This document shows, piece after piece, positions 23,670-31,844 of a DNA stretch of 64,000 bases. How positions within the stretch are numbered: position 1 is the first letter of the stretch; each line of letters starts with the position of its first letter. The DNA comes from an uncultured Lachnospiraceae bacterium (GTDB lineage: Bacteria > Bacillota > Clostridia > Lachnospirales > Lachnospiraceae): NCBI GenBank assembly GCA_958402795.1, contig CATXUX010000009.1:51038-115037 (forward strand), given 5' to 3'. The position numbers and the translations under genes are program-made. Below the pieces are notes generated by a model. It was not told the DNA's origin and did not search any database. It worked only from the letters and a program-made list of their open reading frames with translations.

Positions 23670-25835
23670 ATGGGCAATACAGAACTTTCCGGACGGGTGA
23701 CGATCCCGACAGATCTGGACGTGATACAGGAGACGAAGGAAATTCTGCAGCTGTGGGGGGCGGATGCGCTCCGGGACTGTGACGGGACGGATTTTCCGGA
23801 GGAACTGCGGGGACTGGATGCGAAGGTTTATGCGACGTATTATACCACACGCAAGGACAACGCGTGGGCGAAGGCGAATCCGGATGAAGTACAGCAGATG
23901 TATATTATGACAGACTTTTATAATGCGGCAGAGCCAGTGCTGCGGATTCATCTGATGGATCATCTGTACCCGGACATGCTGAAGGTAAATGACCGTGACG
24001 ATGTTACGCGGTGGTGGGAAGTCATGGACCGGACGACCGGAGAGACAGTGCCGTACGGAACGTGGCGGTATGAGGAAGAAACCGGCGACGTAGTGATCGA
24101 ACCGGCCCGCCTGTTCCACGACTATACCGTGAGCTTTCTGGCATATATCATGTGGGATCCGGTACATATGTACAATGCAGTGACAAATGGCTGGAAAGAT
24201 GTGGAGAAGCAGATCACGTTTGACGTGCGGCAGCCGAAGACGCATGCGTATTCGATCCGGCGGCTTCGCAAATTTCTGGAAGAAAATCCGCATGTGGACG
24301 TGGTGCGGTATACGACCTTTTTTCACCAGTTTACGCTGATCTTTGATGAACTGGCGCGGGAAAAATATGTGGACTGGTACGGCTATTCGGCGTCGGTAAG
24401 TCCCTACATTCTGGAACAGTTTGAACGGGAAGTGGGATACCGGTTCCGTCCGGAGTACATCATTGATCAGGGATATATGAACAATCCGTACCGGATCCCT
24501 TCGAAAGAATTTCAGGATTTTCAGGCGTTCCAGCGCCGGGAAGTGGCAAAGCTCGCGAAGGAACTGGTGGATATCACACATGAGTACGGGAAAGAAGCGA
24601 TGATGTTCCTCGGCGACCACTGGATCGGAATGGAGCCGTTCATGGACGAATTCCAGTCGATCGGACTAGACGCTGTGGTCGGCAGCGTGGGGAATGGTTC
24701 GACGCTCCGGCTGATCAGCGATATCAAAGGAGTAAAGTATACGGAGGGACGTTTCCTGCCGTATTTCTTCCCGGACGTGTTCCATGAGGGCGGTGATCCG
24801 GTAAAAGAGGCGAAAGAAAACTGGGTGACGGCGCGCAGGGCGATCCTGCGCAGTCCGATCGACCGGATCGGATATGGCGGATATCTGAAGCTGGCGCTGG
24901 AATTTCCGGACTTTGTCGATTATGTGAAGAGTGTGTGCGAGGAGTTCCGGGAATTATATGAAAATATCAAAGGAACAACGCCATATTGTGTGAAGACTGT
25001 GGCTGTGCTCAACTGCTGGGGAAAGATGCGCGCATGGGGCAATCATATGGTACATCATGCGATTTACCACAAAGAGACGTATTCTTATGCCGGGATCATC
25101 GAGGCGTTAAGCGGCGCTCCGTTTGATGTAAGATTTATCAGTTTTGACGATATCCGCGCGGATGAACATCTGCTGGACGATGTTGACGTTCTGCTCAATG
25201 TCGGAGATGCGGATACCGCGTACACAGGCGGGGAAAACTGGCTGGATGAGCGGATCGTGACTGCCGTAAAGCGCTTTGTTTATGAGGGCGGCGGTCTGAT
25301 CGGCGTGGGAGAGCCGACGGCGCATCCATGGCAGGGGCGGATCTTCCAGCTGGCAGGCGTGCTCGGCGTGGAGCAGGAAAACGGCATGACGCTGAATAAA
25401 GATAAATATAATTGGGAACCCCATGAGCATTTTATCACGGAGGACTGCCGGGGAGAGATTGATTTCGGAGAAGGAAAGAAAAATATTTATGCACTGGACG
25501 GCACAGAGATCCTGATTCAGCATGACCATGAGATTCAGATGGCGGTTCACACGTTCGGGCAGGGCAGGAGCGTGTATATCAGCGGACTGCCGTACAGCTT
25601 TGAGAATAACCGTCTGTTATACCGTGCCGTGATCTGGGCGTCCGGTGATGAGGAAAATCTGTGCCGGTGGTTCAGCTCCAACTATAACGTGGAAGTGCAC
25701 GCCTATGTGAAAAATCGGAAATACTGTGTTGTAAATAATACTTATGAGGAGCAGGACACAATTGTATACCGCGGCGACGGCAGCAGCTTTCCGATCCATC
25801 TACAGGAGAATGAAATCAAATGGTTTACGATCTGA
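23670..25835 (+). CDS. gnpA: GH112 1,3-beta-galactosyl-N-acetylhexosamine phosphorylase
   Basis: A 721-residue GH112 phosphorylase. It splits galacto-N-biose or lacto-N-biose with phosphate into galactose 1-phosphate and GalNAc or GlcNAc in the cytoplasm. The start TIPTDLDVIQETKEILQLWG, then ADALRDCDGTDFP, is the family N-terminus of the TIM barrel; the Asp of RDCDGT is the probable proton donor. A Rossmann-like middle domain (VLLNVGDADTAY, GEPTAHPWQG) and a C-terminal beta domain follow. An ATG at 23664 is only two bases from AAGGAGG, so 23670 is preferred. The next gene is an N-acetylhexosamine 1-kinase, which would phosphorylate the released sugar. GalRha phosphorylases share the family, but the kinase context favours mucin or milk glycan cores. 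Confidence 0.92.
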   Translation: MGNTELSGRVTIPTDLDVIQETKEILQLWGADALRDCDGTDFPEELRGLDAKVYATYYTTRKDNAWAKANPDEVQQMYIMTDFYNAAEPVLRIHLMDHLYPDMLKVNDRDDVTRWWEVMDRTTGETVPYGTWRYEEETGDVVIEPARLFHDYTVSFLAYIMWDPVHMYNAVTNGWKDVEKQITFDVRQPKTHAYSIRRLRKFLEENPHVDVVRYTTFFHQFTLIFDELAREKYVDWYGYSASVSPYILEQFEREVGYRFRPEYIIDQGYMNNPYRIPSKEFQDFQAFQRREVAKLAKELVDITHEYGKEAMMFLGDHWIGMEPFMDEFQSIGLDAVVGSVGNGSTLRLISDIKGVKYTEGRFLPYFFPDVFHEGGDPVKEAKENWVTARRAILRSPIDRIGYGGYLKLALEFPDFVDYVKSVCEEFRELYENIKGTTPYCVKTVAVLNCWGKMRAWGNHMVHHAIYHKETYSYAGIIEALSGAPFDVRFISFDDIRADEHLLDDVDVLLNVGDADTAYTGGENWLDERIVTAVKRFVYEGGGLIGVGEPTAHPWQGRIFQLAGVLGVEQENGMTLNKDKYNWEPHEHFITEDCRGEIDFGEGKKNIYALDGTEILIQHDHEIQMAVHTFGQGRSVYISGLPYSFENNRLLYRAVIWASGDEENLCRWFSSNYNVEVHAYVKNRKYCVVNNTYEEQDTIVYRGDGSSFPIHLQENEIKWFTI

Positions 25836-25846
25836 GGGGAGGAAGC

Positions 25847-26974
25847 ATGATGAAACAGTACACAGAAAAAGAGCTGGAAGAAGTTCTGGAACAGTACAGT
25901 TATCTGGGAAAACGAAAGGAAGCGGACGCTTATGGAAACGGTCATATTAACCGGACATATCTGTTGAAATATGAAAAAGCAGACGGCGGGATGCGGCGGG
26001 TGATCCTTCAGGGAATCAACCAGGAGGTCTTCCAAAATCCGGAGGAACTGATGGAGAATGTGGTATCCGTGACCGAATACCTGCGGGAAAAGATCGTGAA
26101 AAACGGCGGGGATCCGGACCGGGAAACACTGAGCGTCCTTCCGACAGGGGATGGAATGTATTATTATGTTGATTCGCAGGGAAATTACTGGCGTGCATAT
26201 GCGTTTATCGAGGGAGCGTCCTGCTATGACCAGCCCAAGTCGCAGGAAGATTTTTATCAAAGCGCGCTGGCATTTGGCAATTTTCAGTATCTGCTCTCGG
26301 ATTTTCCGGCGGAGATGCTGCATGAGACGATCCCGCAGTTCCATGATACAGGGAAGCGGCTGAATGATTTTAAGGAGGCGGTCCAGAAGGATGTCTGCGG
26401 CCGGGCGGCACAGGTACAGGACGAGATTGCGTTTGTACTGGCGCGTGAGGAGGACGCGAAGGTGTTCGGAGAAATGCTTGCGAAGCAGGAACTGCCGCTT
26501 CGCGTAACGCACAATGATACAAAGCTGAACAATATCATGATCGATGACGAGACCCGGAAAGGTATCTGTGTGATCGATCTGGATACCGTGATGCCGGGAC
26601 TGGCGGCATATGATTACGGCGATTCCATTCGGTTTGGCGCGAACACGGCAGCCGAGGATGAGACAGACCTGACGAAAGTATCCTGTGATCTGGAATTGTT
26701 CCGCGTGTATACGCGCGGATTTCTGGAGGGATGCCGGGGAGCACTTACGAAGCGGGAGGTGGAAACGCTGCCGCTGGGAGCGAAGGTCATGACCTATGAG
26801 TGTGGGATGCGTTTCCTTACGGATTATCTGGAGGGGGACCATTACTTTAAAATCAGCCGGGAAGGACAGAATCTTGACCGGGCAAGGACGCAGTTTAAGA
26901 TGGTGGAAGATATGGAAAAGAAATGGAAGCAAATGGCAGAGATCGTAGAAGAAGAGGAGAAAAGATGGAGCTGA
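25847..26974 (+). CDS. nahK: N-acetylhexosamine 1-kinase-like phosphotransferase
   Basis: A 375-residue aminoglycoside-phosphotransferase-fold kinase. Key segments are the nucleotide loop GNGHINRTYLLKY, the catalytic RVTHNDTKLNNIMI and the metal site VIDLDTVMPG. This arrangement matches NahK, which makes GlcNAc/GalNAc 1-phosphate in the galacto-N-biose/lacto-N-biose pathway. It begins 11 bases after the GH112 gene. A second ATG at 25850 is equally possible. The UDP-sugar transferase and epimerase of the full pathway are not in this window. It overlaps the downstream permease gene by ten bases. Confidence 0.87.
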   Translation: MMKQYTEKELEEVLEQYSYLGKRKEADAYGNGHINRTYLLKYEKADGGMRRVILQGINQEVFQNPEELMENVVSVTEYLREKIVKNGGDPDRETLSVLPTGDGMYYYVDSQGNYWRAYAFIEGASCYDQPKSQEDFYQSALAFGNFQYLLSDFPAEMLHETIPQFHDTGKRLNDFKEAVQKDVCGRAAQVQDEIAFVLAREEDAKVFGEMLAKQELPLRVTHNDTKLNNIMIDDETRKGICVIDLDTVMPGLAAYDYGDSIRFGANTAAEDETDLTKVSCDLELFRVYTRGFLEGCRGALTKREVETLPLGAKVMTYECGMRFLTDYLEGDHYFKISREGQNLDRARTQFKMVEDMEKKWKQMAEIVEEEEKRWS

Positions 26975-28119
26975 ACCGGGAAAATATGCGCAAGCTGCGC
27001 CAGTTGATCGTATTTACGCTTGTGGTACTGATCGTGCTGTGGAACTTTAAACTGGTCTGGGAAGTGGTATTATTTATCTGGAACATCATTTTCCCGTTCC
27101 TGCTCGGTGGGGCGATTGCGTTCGTGATCAATGTGCCGATGCATTTTATTGAAAACAAGCTCTTCGGCGGAAAGAAGGCGAAAGAAAGCAAGGCTGCCCG
27201 TAAACTGGCGCGCCCGGTCAGCCTTGTGCTGACACTGTGCCTTGCCGTAGGCGTGATCGTGCTGGTGGCGGCGATCGTGATTCCGGAGCTGGTATCTACC
27301 TTTGCTTCTCTCGGGGCGTCGATCCAGAGCTTTATGCCGCAGGTTGCCGACTGGCTTTTGAAGATGTTTGAGGGAAATGAGGAACTGGAAACGCTGATTG
27401 GCGGGTTCCATATGGACTGGCAGAGCGTTCTGGATGGTATCGTCAGCTTTTTGAAAAACGGCGCGGGAGATATTCTCGGCTCCACAGTTGACGCGGCGCG
27501 CGGAATTGTCAGCGGTGTTTCTTCGCTTGCGATCGGCTTCGTGTTTGCCTGCTATATCCTGATGCAGAAGGAAAAACTGGGCGTGCAGGGGAAAAAGATC
27601 CTGTATGCGTACCTGCCGAAGAAGTATGCCGAAGGCGCACTGTATGTCTGCTCCCTGACATATCGGACATTTTCAAACTTCCTTGCCGGGCAATGTCTGG
27701 AAGCGGTGATTCTCGGACTGATGTTTGTTGTGGTGCTGAGCATTGCCAGAATCCCGTATGCCATGCTGATCGGCGTGCTGGTCGCATTCACCGCGCTGAT
27801 CCCGGTGTTCGGCGCATTTATCGGATGCATCGTGGGGGCATTTCTGATCCTGACCGTAAACCCGCTTCAGGCGGTGGAGTTTGTGATCATTTTCCTGATC
27901 CTTCAGCAGATTGAGGGAAATTTGATCTATCCGAGAGTTGTCGGCGGATCTGTCGGCCTGCCGTCAATCTGGGTGCTTGTCGCGGTGACTGTCGGGGCGA
28001 GCCTGATGGGCGTTGCCGGAATGCTGGTATTTATTCCGCTTGTATCGGTATTGTATACACTCTTCCGCGAGAACGTATACAAACGTCTGGATAAAAAAGA
28101 AATTCACGATATAGAATGA
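26965..28119 (+). CDS. AI-2E family transporter (TqsA/YdiK-like)
   Basis: A 384-residue membrane protein with about seven to eight helices. The conserved late section PVFGAFIGCIVGAFLIL, with LQQIEGNLIYPRVVGGSVGL a little after, is diagnostic of the AI-2E/PerM family. Members have been linked to autoinducer-2 export and to Na+/H+ antiport; nothing here separates these. The ATG at 26965 has GAGGAG upstream and lies inside the end of nahK, so translation is coupled. Its place in a glycan operon is unusual but may be simple read-through. Confidence 0.9.
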   Translation: MELNRENMRKLRQLIVFTLVVLIVLWNFKLVWEVVLFIWNIIFPFLLGGAIAFVINVPMHFIENKLFGGKKAKESKAARKLARPVSLVLTLCLAVGVIVLVAAIVIPELVSTFASLGASIQSFMPQVADWLLKMFEGNEELETLIGGFHMDWQSVLDGIVSFLKNGAGDILGSTVDAARGIVSGVSSLAIGFVFACYILMQKEKLGVQGKKILYAYLPKKYAEGALYVCSLTYRTFSNFLAGQCLEAVILGLMFVVVLSIARIPYAMLIGVLVAFTALIPVFGAFIGCIVGAFLILTVNPLQAVEFVIIFLILQQIEGNLIYPRVVGGSVGLPSIWVLVAVTVGASLMGVAGMLVFIPLVSVLYTLFRENVYKRLDKKEIHDIE

Positions 28120-28161
28120 TACCAGGGGCAGCCCCAACACCAAAGATTTTTTATAAAAGAC

Positions 28162-28220
28162 TTGACTTCCATATACCAGTCATGGTACAATGCTCTGGCG
28201 AATGGAAGTAGGTCTTTTTT
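28162..28220 (+). promoter_or_regulatory. overlapping promoter and terminator-like hairpin before rpmG
   Basis: TTGACT (28162), an 18-base spacer and TACAAT (28186-28191) with TG extension form a promoter. The same segment contains GACTTCC-type sequence complementary to GGAAGTAGGTC just before a run of eight T (28213-28220). Thus an incoming transcript from the AI-2E gene could stop here while a new one begins. Confidence 0.45.
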
Positions 28221-28293
28221 TTATGCCTAAAATGACGGCTTCGCAACCGTCAGTAACAAAGTTGTTTAGTAATGAAAAAGAGAGGTGGAAGTT

Positions 28294-28443
28294 GTGCGCA
28301 CAAGAATTACACTGGAATGTACAGAATGCAAGAACCGCAATTACAACATGACCAAGGATAAGAAAGCACATCCGGAACGCATGGAGACGAAGAAGTACTG
28401 CCGGTTCTGCAAGACACACACACTGCACAAGGAGACGAAGTAG
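28294..28443 (+). CDS. rpmG: 50S ribosomal protein L33
   Basis: A 49-residue L33, too short to be noticed easily. RTRITLECTECKNRNYNMTK with a second Cys pair (YCRFCKTHTLH) identifies it as the zinc-binding four-cysteine form. GTG start with AGAGGTGG upstream. It stands before secE and nusG, the usual Firmicute order. Confidence 0.95.
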   Translation: MRTRITLECTECKNRNYNMTKDKKAHPERMETKKYCRFCKTHTLHKETK

Positions 28444-28465
28444 TCGCTGAAAGGGAGTGGATGCC

Positions 28466-28696
28466 ATGGGTGAAAAGTCAGAAAAGACTCAGAAGAAGCA
28501 GAAGAAGTCCGGCGACGGCAAAGTGAAGAGCTGGTTTAAGGGACTTCGCGCTGAGTTCAGAAAAGTGATCTGGCCGGACAAGAATGCAGTCGCAAGGCAG
28601 ACAACAGCAGTTGTAGTAGTTTCCGTAGTGCTGGGCGCTGTGATCACAGTGCTTGATACGGTGATCAAGTACGGACTGGATCTTCTGGTTCGCTGA
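28466..28696 (+). CDS. secE: preprotein translocase subunit SecE
   Basis: A 76-residue SecE of the short Gram-positive type. A charged N-terminus is followed by the amphipathic cytoplasmic helix WFKGLRAEFRKVIWPDKN and one membrane helix (about 45-70). SecE clamps SecY in the export channel. ATG 28466 is eight bases from AGGGAG; a GTG at 28457 is too close to it. Confidence 0.95.
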   Translation: MGEKSEKTQKKQKKSGDGKVKSWFKGLRAEFRKVIWPDKNAVARQTTAVVVVSVVLGAVITVLDTVIKYGLDLLVR

Positions 28697-28721
28697 CCGG
28701 CAGCGGTAGAAAGGTGATTTT

Positions 28722-29240
28722 ATGTCAGAGGCAAAATGGTATGTGGTTCATACGTATTCAGGGTATGAGAACAAGGTAAAAGCGAACATTGACAAGACGA
28801 TCGAGAACCGCCATCTGGAGGATCAGATCCTGGAAGTGAGGGTTCCTCTGGAGGAAGTGATCGAGATGAAGAACGGTGTTCAGAAGGTCAGCCAGAAGAA
28901 GCTGTTTCCCGGATATGTCATGATTCATATGATTATGAATGATGATACGTGGTACGTTGTCCGCAATACAAGGGGCGTTACAGGATTTGTCGGTCCCGGA
29001 TCCAAGCCGGTTCCGCTCGACGATGCGGAGATGGAGCACTGGGGGATCGGACGCACGAATATTGCGACGGACTACAAGCCGGGCGACGTGATCACCGTGC
29101 TGAGCGGCGCGTGGGAAGGAACCGTCGGCGTCGTGAGCGCAGTCAATGAACAGAAGCGCAGCCTGACGATTAATGTAGAGCTGTTTGGCCGTGAGACACC
29201 GGTTGAACTCGGCTTTTCAGAAGCAAAGAAGATGGATTAA
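28722..29240 (+). CDS. nusG: transcription termination/antitermination protein NusG
   Basis: A 172-residue NusG. The NGN domain starts AKWYVVHTYSGYENKVKANI and includes KKLFPGYVMIHM; the C-terminal KOW domain has YKPGDVITVLSGAWEG. It binds the RNA polymerase clamp and links it to ribosomes or Rho. Follows secE by 25 bases. Confidence 0.96.
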   Translation: MSEAKWYVVHTYSGYENKVKANIDKTIENRHLEDQILEVRVPLEEVIEMKNGVQKVSQKKLFPGYVMIHMIMNDDTWYVVRNTRGVTGFVGPGSKPVPLDDAEMEHWGIGRTNIATDYKPGDVITVLSGAWEGTVGVVSAVNEQKRSLTINVELFGRETPVELGFSEAKKMD

Positions 29241-29243
29241 AAC

Positions 29244-29276
29244 CGTGGGAGGGACAGATTTGCCCCGCCAACACCA
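29244..29276 (+). promoter_or_regulatory. hairpin before rplK, near-copy of the one before rplA
   Basis: GTGGGAGGG and CCCCGCCAACACCAC form an imperfect stem directly before the rplK ribosome binding site. A close copy lies at 29739-29768. Such paired sites could be L1-binding translational operators, which is inferred from position only. Confidence 0.4.
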
Positions 29277-29293
29277 CAAGGAGGTAATTAGAA

Positions 29294-29719
29294 ATGGCAA
29301 AAAAAGTAGAAGGTTATATCAAGTTACAGATTCCTGCAGGAAAGGCAACTCCGGCACCACCGGTTGGCCCTGCGCTGGGACAGCATGGTGTGAATATCGT
29401 TGAATTTACAAAACAGTTCAACGCAAAGACAGCAGACCAGGGAGACCTGATCATTCCTGTAGTGATCACTGTTTACAGTGACAGAAGTTTCAGCTTTGTA
29501 ACAAAGACTCCGCCGGCAGCAGTGCTGATCAAGAAAGCCTGCAATATCAAATCCGGTTCAGGCACTCCGAACAAGACCAAGGTTGCGACGATCACGAAGG
29601 CTCAGGTAGAAGAGATCGCGAAGACAAAGATGCCTGACCTGAATGCAGCAACGATTGAAGCAGCAGTCAGCATGATCGAAGGAACCTGCCGTTCCATGGG
29701 CGTAACGGTTACCGAGTAG
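29294..29719 (+). CDS. rplK: 50S ribosomal protein L11
   Basis: A 141-residue L11 of standard length. The start KKVEGYIKLQIPAGKATPAP with PPVGPALGQHGVNI, and the C-terminal rRNA-binding part (NIKSGSGTPNKTKVATI, MEGTCRSMG-type end) are all intact. It forms the GTPase centre with L10 and L12. AAGGAGG precedes the start. Confidence 0.97.
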   Translation: MAKKVEGYIKLQIPAGKATPAPPVGPALGQHGVNIVEFTKQFNAKTADQGDLIIPVVITVYSDRSFSFVTKTPPAAVLIKKACNIKSGSGTPNKTKVATITKAQVEEIAKTKMPDLNAATIEAAVSMIEGTCRSMGVTVTE

Positions 29720-29738
29720 TGAGACAGAGTTGAAAACA

Positions 29739-29768
29739 GTGGGAGGGTTTCGTTCCCGCCAATACCAC
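29739..29768 (+). promoter_or_regulatory. hairpin before rplA, near-copy of the one before rplK
   Basis: GTGGGAGGG and TCCCGCCAATACCAC form the same kind of stem as at 29244-29276, again directly before AAGGAGG. Conservation of stem and 3' flank between the two copies suggests a shared ligand, L1 being the first candidate. Confidence 0.4.
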
Positions 29769-29784
29769 AAGGAGGTTTATTAGA

Positions 29785-30477
29785 ATGAAACGAGGAAAGA
29801 AATATATCGAAGCTGCAAAAGAAATCGAGAGAGGAAACCTGTACGAGAAGGAAGAGGCGATCTCTCTTGTGAAGAAAACAGCAGTGGCAAAGTTTGACGA
29901 GACAATCGAAGCTCATATCAGAACAGGTTGTGACGGACGTCACGCAGACCAGCAGATCCGTGGCGCGGTCGTACTTCCGCACGGAACAGGCAAGACCGTC
30001 CGTATCCTTGTTTTTGCAAAGGATGCAAAGGCTGAGGAAGCAAAAGCGGCAGGCGCGGATTTTGTCGGCGGACAGGAACTGGTTCCGAAGATTCAGAATG
30101 AAGGCTGGCTGGATTTTGACGTAGTTGTTGCAACTCCGGACATGATGGGCGTTGTTGGACGTCTCGGACGTGTACTTGGACCAAAAGGTCTGATGCCGAA
30201 CCCGAAGGCAGGTACTGTTACAATGGATGTAACAAAAGCAATCAACGATATCAAGGCTGGTAAGATTGAGTACAGACTGGACAAGACGAACATTATCCAT
30301 GTGCCGATCGGTAAGGCTTCCTTTACCGAGGAGCAGTTAGCGGACAACTTCCAGACGCTTATAGATGCAATCATCAAGGCAAAACCGGCGGCAGTAAAAG
30401 GTCAGTATTTAAAGAGTGTGACACTGTCCTCTACTATGGGACCGGGAGTAAAACTGAACCCGATGAAGCTGCAGTAA
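29785..30477 (+). CDS. rplA: 50S ribosomal protein L1
   Basis: A 230-residue L1. It begins KRGKKYIEAAKEIERGNLYE. The internal domain carries VVATPDMMGVVGRLGRVLGP with GLMPNPKAGTVT, and the end is LSSTMGPGVKLNP. L1 binds the 23S L1 stalk and commonly its own mRNA. The terminator at 30503-30548 follows, separating it from mtnA. Confidence 0.97.
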   Translation: MKRGKKYIEAAKEIERGNLYEKEEAISLVKKTAVAKFDETIEAHIRTGCDGRHADQQIRGAVVLPHGTGKTVRILVFAKDAKAEEAKAAGADFVGGQELVPKIQNEGWLDFDVVVATPDMMGVVGRLGRVLGPKGLMPNPKAGTVTMDVTKAINDIKAGKIEYRLDKTNIIHVPIGKASFTEEQLADNFQTLIDAIIKAKPAAVKGQYLKSVTLSSTMGPGVKLNPMKLQ

Positions 30478-30502
30478 ATCGTAACAAACGAAGTAATGAA
30501 GA

Positions 30503-30548
30503 GGACACCTCAGAAGGCAGAAGGCGACTGCCTTTCGGGGTGTCTTTT
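30503..30548 (+). terminator. intrinsic terminator after rplA
   Basis: GGACACC pairs with GGTGTC and an inner AAGGCAG with CTGCCTT, followed by TTTT. Confidence 0.75.
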
Positions 30549-30557
30549 GCAGTTGAG

Positions 30558-30579
30558 GTCCCGGTTTGCAAACCGGGAC
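30558..30579 (+). repeat. perfect 22-bp palindrome upstream of mtnA
   Basis: GTCCCGGTTTG is followed at once by its exact reverse complement CAAACCGGGAC. As RNA it makes a stable hairpin without a T run; as DNA it could be an operator. It lies between the rplA terminator and mtnA, 31 bases before the mtnA start. Confidence 0.6.
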
Positions 30580-30609
30580 TGCAGTACCATTTCAGAAAGA
30601 AGGGAAAAT

Positions 30610-31656
30610 ATGAATCAATCGATCCGTCCGGTAGAATGGAAAGGAGACTATGTGCGCCTGCTCGACCAGACGAGACTGCCGGCAGAGGAATGTTATCTGA
30701 AAATTACAGAGATCGGCCAGATGTGGACCGCAATTCAGAGACTTTGCGTCCGGGGGGCGCCGGCAATCGGAGTGGCGGCGGGGTATGGCGTTGCACTGGA
30801 GATGCAGCGGCATGTGGAGAAGACCACGGAAGAATACCATGACCTTCTGGAACAAAATATCAATTATCTTGCGTCTTCACGTCCGACGGCTGTGAATTTG
30901 TTCTGGGCGTTGGGACGGATGCGCGCCGTGGGAAGGGAAAACCGCCAAGAGCCGAACACAGTCTGCCAGACGCGGCTGGAGGAAGAGGCAAAAGCGATAG
31001 AAGCATACGAAGAGAATGCATGTATTGCGATCGGGGAGAATGCGCTTACCCTTCTGAAAGACGGAATGTCGATTCTGACACACTGCAACGCGGGCGGACT
31101 CGCCACCGTACATTACGGAACGGCGCTTTCTCCGATCCTGCTTGGAAAAGAACGCGGAATCGATTTTAAGGTATATGCGGATGAGACGCGCCCGCTTCTG
31201 CAGGGAGCAAGGCTGACTGCATGGGAGCTGCACCAGGCAGATGTGGATGTGACGGTAATTACCGATAACATGGCGGGTATGCTGATGAAACAGGGGAAAA
31301 TTGACGCGGTGATCGTCGGATGTGACCGGGTGGCGTCGAACGGTGACGCGGCGAATAAGATCGGAACCTATTCGGTGGCGGTACTGGCAGATTATCATCA
31401 CATACCGTTCTATGTAGCCGGTCCGGTGTCCACCATCGACCTGAACACGCATACCGGGAACGAGATTCCGATCGAAGAGCGGAATCCGGAAGAGGTGAGC
31501 TGCGGTTTCGGACGGCGTACCGTGCCGGAGGGAGTTCAGATCTATAATCCGGCATTTGATGTGACGCCGCATGAACTGATCACAGCAATGATCACGGATA
31601 AGGGCGTCATTGAGCACCCGGATGAACAAAAAATCAAAAAAGTGTTGACAAACTGA
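30610..31656 (+). CDS. mtnA: S-methyl-5-thioribose-1-phosphate isomerase
   Basis: A 348-residue member of the MtnA/eIF2B-like family. LLDQTRLP near the start, VRGAPAIGVAAGYG, the catalytic Cys in LTHCNAGGLATV and the Asp in IVGCDRVASNGD are intact, as is the end AFDVTPHELITAMIT. MtnA isomerises methylthioribose 1-phosphate to the ribulose form in methionine salvage; relatives also act on 5-deoxyribose 1-phosphate. The start at 30610 has AAGGGA. Its position between rplA and rplJ interrupts the ribosomal protein string. No other salvage genes are here, so the alternative DHAP-shunt role is open. Confidence 0.92.
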   Translation: MNQSIRPVEWKGDYVRLLDQTRLPAEECYLKITEIGQMWTAIQRLCVRGAPAIGVAAGYGVALEMQRHVEKTTEEYHDLLEQNINYLASSRPTAVNLFWALGRMRAVGRENRQEPNTVCQTRLEEEAKAIEAYEENACIAIGENALTLLKDGMSILTHCNAGGLATVHYGTALSPILLGKERGIDFKVYADETRPLLQGARLTAWELHQADVDVTVITDNMAGMLMKQGKIDAVIVGCDRVASNGDAANKIGTYSVAVLADYHHIPFYVAGPVSTIDLNTHTGNEIPIEERNPEEVSCGFGRRTVPEGVQIYNPAFDVTPHELITAMITDKGVIEHPDEQKIKKVLTN

Positions 31657-31673
31657 ATCAGATGTGTTAGCCT
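31645..31673 (+). promoter_or_regulatory. promoter of rplJ-rplL inside the end of mtnA
   Basis: TTGACA (31645-31650), a 17-base spacer and TAGCCT (31668-31673) with TG extension. It gives the L10 leader its own start. Confidence 0.6.
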
Positions 31674-31679
31674 ATCATC

Positions 31680-31805
31680 GTGACTGCCAAAGACAGCAGG
31701 TGCCGTAAGGCATAAGGATGGAGACGCCTGCCGAGGAAGGAACGAATTCGAGATCAGATTGAATTTAGGTTGCCCTCTGTCTTTGCGCGAAGACAGAGGG
31801 TTTTT
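31680..31805 (+). promoter_or_regulatory. L10 ribosomal protein leader with terminator
   Basis: A structured leader of about 125 bases before rplJ, with the conserved AGGTGCC..AAGGC..GGAGACGCCTG core of the L10 leader class. It ends in an 11-pair terminator CCCTCTGTCTT/AAGACAGAGGG (31773-31800) and T5. In known examples the L10-L12 complex binds the leader and limits expression of its own operon. Confidence 0.8.
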
Positions 31806-31844
31806 CAGGCAGCTCATAAATATTAAAAGGAGGTGCACCAGAAC

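Noticed and set aside
23440..23700. 86-codon plus-strand frame over the structured segment before GH112
   Set aside because: The base-pairing pattern explains the region better, the frame runs into the GH112 start, and no domain or suitable start is seen.
23511..24620. 369-codon minus-strand frame opposite the GH112 gene and candidate RNA
   Set aside because: Antisense shadow of a strong GH112 coding region with no ribosome binding site.
28444..28465. tRNA-Trp expected between rpmG and secE in some Firmicutes
   Set aside because: Only 22 bases separate the two genes, so none is present.
30548..30610. SAM riboswitch before mtnA
   Set aside because: Only a palindromic hairpin is present; the multi-helix SAM-I core and its conserved loop sequences are missing.
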